From: Saprospirales bacterium
Lineage (GTDB): Bacteria; Bacteroidota; Bacteroidia; Chitinophagales; JADJOU01
Reading direction: 5' to 3'
Length of the DNA stretch: 9,091 nt
NCBI GenBank assembly: GCA_947461165.1
Contig: CANHJR010000031.1
Span: 1-9,091, forward strand
Shown: piece by piece, positions 6,372 to 9,091 of the stretch
Layout: every line of letters begins with the position of its first letter
Numbering within the stretch: position 1 is the first letter of the stretch
Notes under the pieces: generated by a model
Databases searched by the model: none
The model's input: only the letters and a program-made list of their open reading frames with translations
What the model was told of the DNA's origin: nothing
Program-made: the position numbers and the translations under genes

Positions 6372-6941
6372 TTAACAATTTAAAATTAAAGTCACCCCCT
6401 CCTGCACACTTATTCTATCCGTATCTATCACCAAATTCATACTTTCCGACTCCTCAAATTCAGCATTGATACCCGTCAGATTATCCATATTTCCTTCTAG
6501 AGCTTTTTTGTAAAATCCTTTTGTGTCTCTTTGGATAAGCGTTTCGAGCGATGTTTTGATGTAAATTTCTGTAAAATCTTCACCTATTATTTGACGAGCT
6601 AAATCTCTCATAGATTGCAGTGGACAAACGAAACAGCAGATCACAATAGCTCCATTTTGAACTATAATTTTAGCTAATTCTGATGCACGTCTGATATTTT
6701 CCAATCTATCTTCAGTTGAAAAACCCAAACCTTGATTTAAGCCCGAACGAAGGTTATCTCCATCGAGAACGACCGTGTACTTCCCTTTCATATGAAATTG
6801 CGTTTCAAGTTCGATTGCAACTGTTGTTTTCCCACTGCCACTTGGACCATAAAGCCAATATACTCGGCCTTTTTGATTGAGAAGTTGCTCCTTTTTTTCT
6901 CTTGAAACAAGTTTGTCATATACTGGGTGAATATTGTTCAT
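6372..6941 (-). CDS. cysC: Adenylyl-sulfate kinase (APS kinase, CysC)
   Basis: CysC phosphorylates APS to PAPS, the sulfate donor for reduction or for sulfotransferases. The 189-residue protein has Walker A GPSGSGKT (32-39), the substrate signature LDGDNLRSGLN (59-69) with RLENIRR (79-85), and the lid region QRDTKGFYKKALEG (137-150) followed by LTGI (155-158). Several positions are off-consensus. The usual I/V-S-P, which holds the E. coli phosphoenzyme serine, is VCP with Cys106; KGLY is KGFY; FTGI is LTGI. The nucleotide-binding residues are intact, so it is probably active but divergent. It sits 3 bases after the DUF4421 gene and 9 bases before cysD, so APS from CysD could go straight to PAPS. 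No cysH or sulfotransferase is in view to show which way PAPS is used. Confidence 0.92.
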   Translation of the reverse strand: MNNIHPVYDKLVSREKKEQLLNQKGRVYWLYGPSGSGKTTVAIELETQFHMKGKYTVVLDGDNLRSGLNQGLGFSTEDRLENIRRASELAKIIVQNGAIVICCFVCPLQSMRDLARQIIGEDFTEIYIKTSLETLIQRDTKGFYKKALEGNMDNLTGINAEFEESESMNLVIDTDRISVQEGVTLILNC

Positions 6942-6944
6942 GAT

Positions 6945-7949
6945 TTATAGTCCAATTTTATTTCCTATCCAAATGGGTCGTTTTTTCAATTGAAGTCGAT
7001 ACCCAAAATTGAGCATTATTTTATTATTTGTAGTCTCGAAAGATGAACTAACCAATTGATGCCTCATCATAATAACATTAGATGTCAAAGAAAAAAAGTA
7101 ACGTGTTCTGTTATACATAATACCACCGAAACCTTCGAACCGATACGACGGATTGATTTCGATTAGATCCTCACTATTTTTGTTCATATAATTTTGTCGC
7201 TCAATACCTCCACCTATGTTTGCGATTAGGATTGCTGCTAAATCATCTGTTAACACAAAATTAAATCCGTACCCGACCATAATGAAAGGAGCAAATGATT
7301 GCAAGTAATTAATTTGAAAATCACTGCGGAATCTGGTCACATCCTTGACGAATGCACTATCATTCTTCAAACTATATCTTGAAATGGCGGCGCCTAGAAT
7401 TAGAGATCCACTTGACTTTGTTGCAACAATATTACCTGTCGTATAGGGTGCAATGGAGAATCTATTACCACTAACAAAATATTGGTAACTCAATATTGCA
7501 TTAGACATATTGAGATTTGGCAAATTGGGAAATGCTCCTGAGGATGGTTGTCTTATCCCTAATTCATTATAATTTTCAATATAAAAGCCTTTATATTCCT
7601 GCAGATAAACACTTAAATAATGTTTTCCGACAGAGGCCGAAAGTCCAAATAAGGACTCATTGCTCTTGCCATAAATTTTATTATCCGTCAAATCTGCAAC
7701 TGTCAGTCCAAAACTTAAAACAAGCCACCGATATGAAATTCCAAGTCCCGCAGACAAGCTTTGATTGGGTTTAAAAATGACTGTTTTGTCATTCTGATTG
7801 ATCTGTCTAATTGAGAAAATATCTGTACTACTATAGGTTCGCATAATGAGATCTCCTGAATAGAATCGATAATAACTTGTATCCAATGGATTTGCAATCA
7901 TCCTCAATCCAATAAGGATAAAAATGTGCAGAAATAAAAGATTCCGCAT
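6945..7949 (-). CDS. DUF4421-like outer-membrane beta-barrel protein
   Basis: This 334-residue protein has a probable signal peptide (hydrophobic at about 3-19, likely cleaved before NPLDTS) followed by many short alternating-hydrophobicity segments typical of a beta-barrel. KPN near residue 61, GLGISYRWLVLSFG (about 69-82) and LQEYKGFYIEN (about 116-126) resemble the Bacteroidota DUF4421 family. That family has no known function, so only an outer-membrane location is proposed. The carboxy end, with an aromatic-rich strand and then a short basic tail, fits a barrel less neatly than a terminal Phe would. It sits 10 bases after the acyl-CoA dehydrogenase stop and 3 bases before cysC, which makes co-transcription with both likely. 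The family call is from memory of the motif pattern and is less certain than the barrel and signal-peptide reading. Confidence 0.68.
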   Translation of the reverse strand: MRNLLFLHIFILIGLRMIANPLDTSYYRFYSGDLIMRTYSSTDIFSIRQINQNDKTVIFKPNQSLSAGLGISYRWLVLSFGLTVADLTDNKIYGKSNESLFGLSASVGKHYLSVYLQEYKGFYIENYNELGIRQPSSGAFPNLPNLNMSNAILSYQYFVSGNRFSIAPYTTGNIVATKSSGSLILGAAISRYSLKNDSAFVKDVTRFRSDFQINYLQSFAPFIMVGYGFNFVLTDDLAAILIANIGGGIERQNYMNKNSEDLIEINPSYRFEGFGGIMYNRTRYFFSLTSNVIMMRHQLVSSSFETTNNKIMLNFGYRLQLKKRPIWIGNKIGL

Positions 7950-7959
7950 AAGATATCAA

Positions 7960-9091
7960 TTACACGAATGCGTTAATTCCCGTCACATCGTTCCCAGTTA
8001 TCAAAAGATGAACATCGTGCGTTCCTTCATAGGTGATGACAGATTCAAGATTAGCAGCATGGCGCATGAATGGAAACTCTCCCATAATACCCATCCCTCC
8101 CAGAACTTGTCTCAACTCTCGAGCAATCGTAATTGCGGTATGCACATTATTTCGTTTTGCCATCGATATCTGAGCAGGTGTTGCTCTATTTTCATTTTTC
8201 AATACACCAAGTCTCCAGACCAACAATTGTGCTTTTGTGATTTCTGTTATGGCCTCTGCAAGTTTCTTTTGTTGTAATTGAAATCCAGCAATTGGTCGAC
8301 CAAACTGTTCTCTCTGTAATGAGAATTTCAATGCTACTTCATAACAATTCATCGCTGCTCCAAGGACTCCCCAACTGATTCCATATCTCGCAGAATTAAG
8401 GCAAGATAAAGGCCCTTTCAATCCTTTGATCGTTGGGAAAATATTCTCCTTTGGTACTTTGACATTGTCAAATACCAATTCACCAGTCGCCGAAGCTCTC
8501 AATGACCATTTATTATGTGTTTCTGGTGTACTAAATCCTTCCATACCTCTTTCTACAACCAATCCACGGATGTCTCCTGCTTCATCTTTGGCCCAAACTA
8601 CAGCAATATCAGCCAATGGAGAGTTTGTAATCCAAAACTTAGCTCCATTCAAAACCACATGATCGCCTTTATCAACGAACTTTGTTTCCATACCACTTGG
8701 ATTGGATCCATGATTGGGCTCCGTCAAGCCAAAACAACCAATCATTTCGCCTGAAGCTAATTTAGGTAAATACTTTCGCTTTTGTTCTTCAGTCGCATAG
8801 GTAAATATAGGATACATTACCAAACTCGATTGTACCGAAGCTGCAGAACGTATAGCACTATCGCCACGTTCTAACTCCTGCATGATGAGTCCGTATGCAA
8901 TTTGATCTAAGCCTGCTCCACCATATTCTTCTGAAATGTAGGGCCCTAATGCGCCAATAGAACCTAGACTTTTCATTAGATTAGGAATTGGGGTGTGCTT
9001 ATGAGCATGATCGTCTATAATCGGCATGATTTCTTTATCAACATAATCTCGCACCATTTGACGCACCATAAGATGCTCTTCGGTCAATAAT
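7960..9091 (-). CDS. gcdH: Acyl-CoA dehydrogenase, glutaryl-CoA dehydrogenase type; 5'-truncated by window edge
   Basis: The visible 377 codons match glutaryl-CoA dehydrogenase closely. This FAD enzyme oxidises and decarboxylates glutaryl-CoA to crotonyl-CoA in lysine, tryptophan and aromatic breakdown. Counting from the TTG at 9085-9087, motifs include ELERGDSAIRSAASVQSS (71-88) with the Arg80/Glu73 pair seen in the glutaryl-CoA enzyme, GCFGLTEPNHGSNP (117-130), CLNSARYGISWGVLGA (229-244), the FAD-binding RPIAGFQLQQKK (264-275), and the catalytic base Glu354 in TYEGTHD. That TTG is not taken as the start: the frame continues to the window edge as L-L-T-E-E-H, and the family has further residues ahead of this. 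Roughly 15-20 residues should be missing. It is the first visible gene of the leftward five-gene unit; its promoter is outside. Another short-chain acyl-CoA dehydrogenase is possible but less likely given these residues. Confidence 0.9.
   Translation of the reverse strand, partial: LLTEEHLMVRQMVRDYVDKEIMPIIDDHAHKHTPIPNLMKSLGSIGALGPYISEEYGGAGLDQIAYGLIMQELERGDSAIRSAASVQSSLVMYPIFTYATEEQKRKYLPKLASGEMIGCFGLTEPNHGSNPSGMETKFVDKGDHVVLNGAKFWITNSPLADIAVVWAKDEAGDIRGLVVERGMEGFSTPETHNKWSLRASATGELVFDNVKVPKENIFPTIKGLKGPLSCLNSARYGISWGVLGAAMNCYEVALKFSLQREQFGRPIAGFQLQQKKLAEAITEITKAQLLVWRLGVLKNENRATPAQISMAKRNNVHTAITIARELRQVLGGMGIMGEFPFMRHAANLESVITYEGTHDVHLLITGNDVTGINAFV

Larger units (their letters stand above)
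5046..9091 (-). other. Predicted five-gene transcription unit gcdH-DUF4421-cysC-cysD-sufE
   Basis: Five genes on the minus strand follow one another with gaps of 10, 3, 9 and 3 bases and no terminator between them, so they are probably transcribed together from a promoter beyond the right edge. The gene contents mix acyl-CoA oxidation, an envelope protein, sulfate activation and Fe-S sulfur transfer. Co-transcription is inferred from spacing only. Confidence 0.7.

Noticed and set aside
6367..6374. TAATTTTG on the minus strand, an exact TAnnTTTG match just before cysD
   Set aside because: It overlaps the cysC stop and would put the transcription start at about the cysD ATG itself. There is no -33 element, and the tight gene packing favours read-through from upstream.
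8426..8754. Plus-strand open frames opposite the acyl-CoA dehydrogenase
   Set aside because: They lie fully antisense to a gene with conserved motifs throughout and show no family resemblance, so they are shadows.

Overview
The window looks like chromosomal DNA of a Bacteroidota bacterium, possibly of the Cytophagia/Flavobacteriia group; the class is a guess. Support comes from an AT-rich composition, a DUF4421-type beta-barrel protein (a mostly Bacteroidota family), near absence of Shine-Dalgarno sequences, and several exact matches to the Bacteroidota -7 promoter element TAnnTTTG at sensible positions. The window holds ten protein genes, two of them cut by its edges, and one tRNA. No transposase, integrase, CRISPR array or phage gene was seen, and no gap between genes exceeds about 150 bases.

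Left part (1-3280). The 3' end of a YraN/UPF0102 gene runs rightward and ends at a hairpin flanked by T-tracts on both strands. The same hairpin can terminate the leftward initiator tRNA-Met (385-457). Next, also leftward, are a PaaE-like flavin/2Fe-2S oxidoreductase with its own promoter, and a membrane-anchored S41 carboxy-terminal processing protease with an intact Ser304/Lys329 dyad.

Middle (3281-5045). A 147-base divergent spacer separates the protease gene from purK-purE. It contains a perfect 9-bp inverted repeat whose arms are each a -7 element, pointing outward, plus a third -7 match just upstream of purK. purK probably starts at a TTG and overlaps purE by 11 bases. Together the two enzymes turn aminoimidazole ribonucleotide into its 4-carboxy form in purine synthesis. 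purE ends exactly where the convergent sufE ends, with no base between the stop codons.

Right part (5046-9091). Five leftward genes are packed with gaps of only 10, 3, 9 and 3 bases: a glutaryl-CoA dehydrogenase-like acyl-CoA dehydrogenase (its first residues lie outside the window), a DUF4421 outer-membrane barrel, cysC, cysD and sufE. cysC and cysD belong to sulfate activation (APS, then PAPS), but cysN, the GTPase partner usually beside cysD, is missing from this side and sufE takes its place. The unit therefore mixes acyl-CoA catabolism, an envelope protein, sulfate activation and Fe-S sulfur transfer. No clearly new system stands out. The points most worth checking are the cysD-without-cysN arrangement, the mixed operon, the Ser-to-Cys change in CysC and the divergent promoter palindrome.
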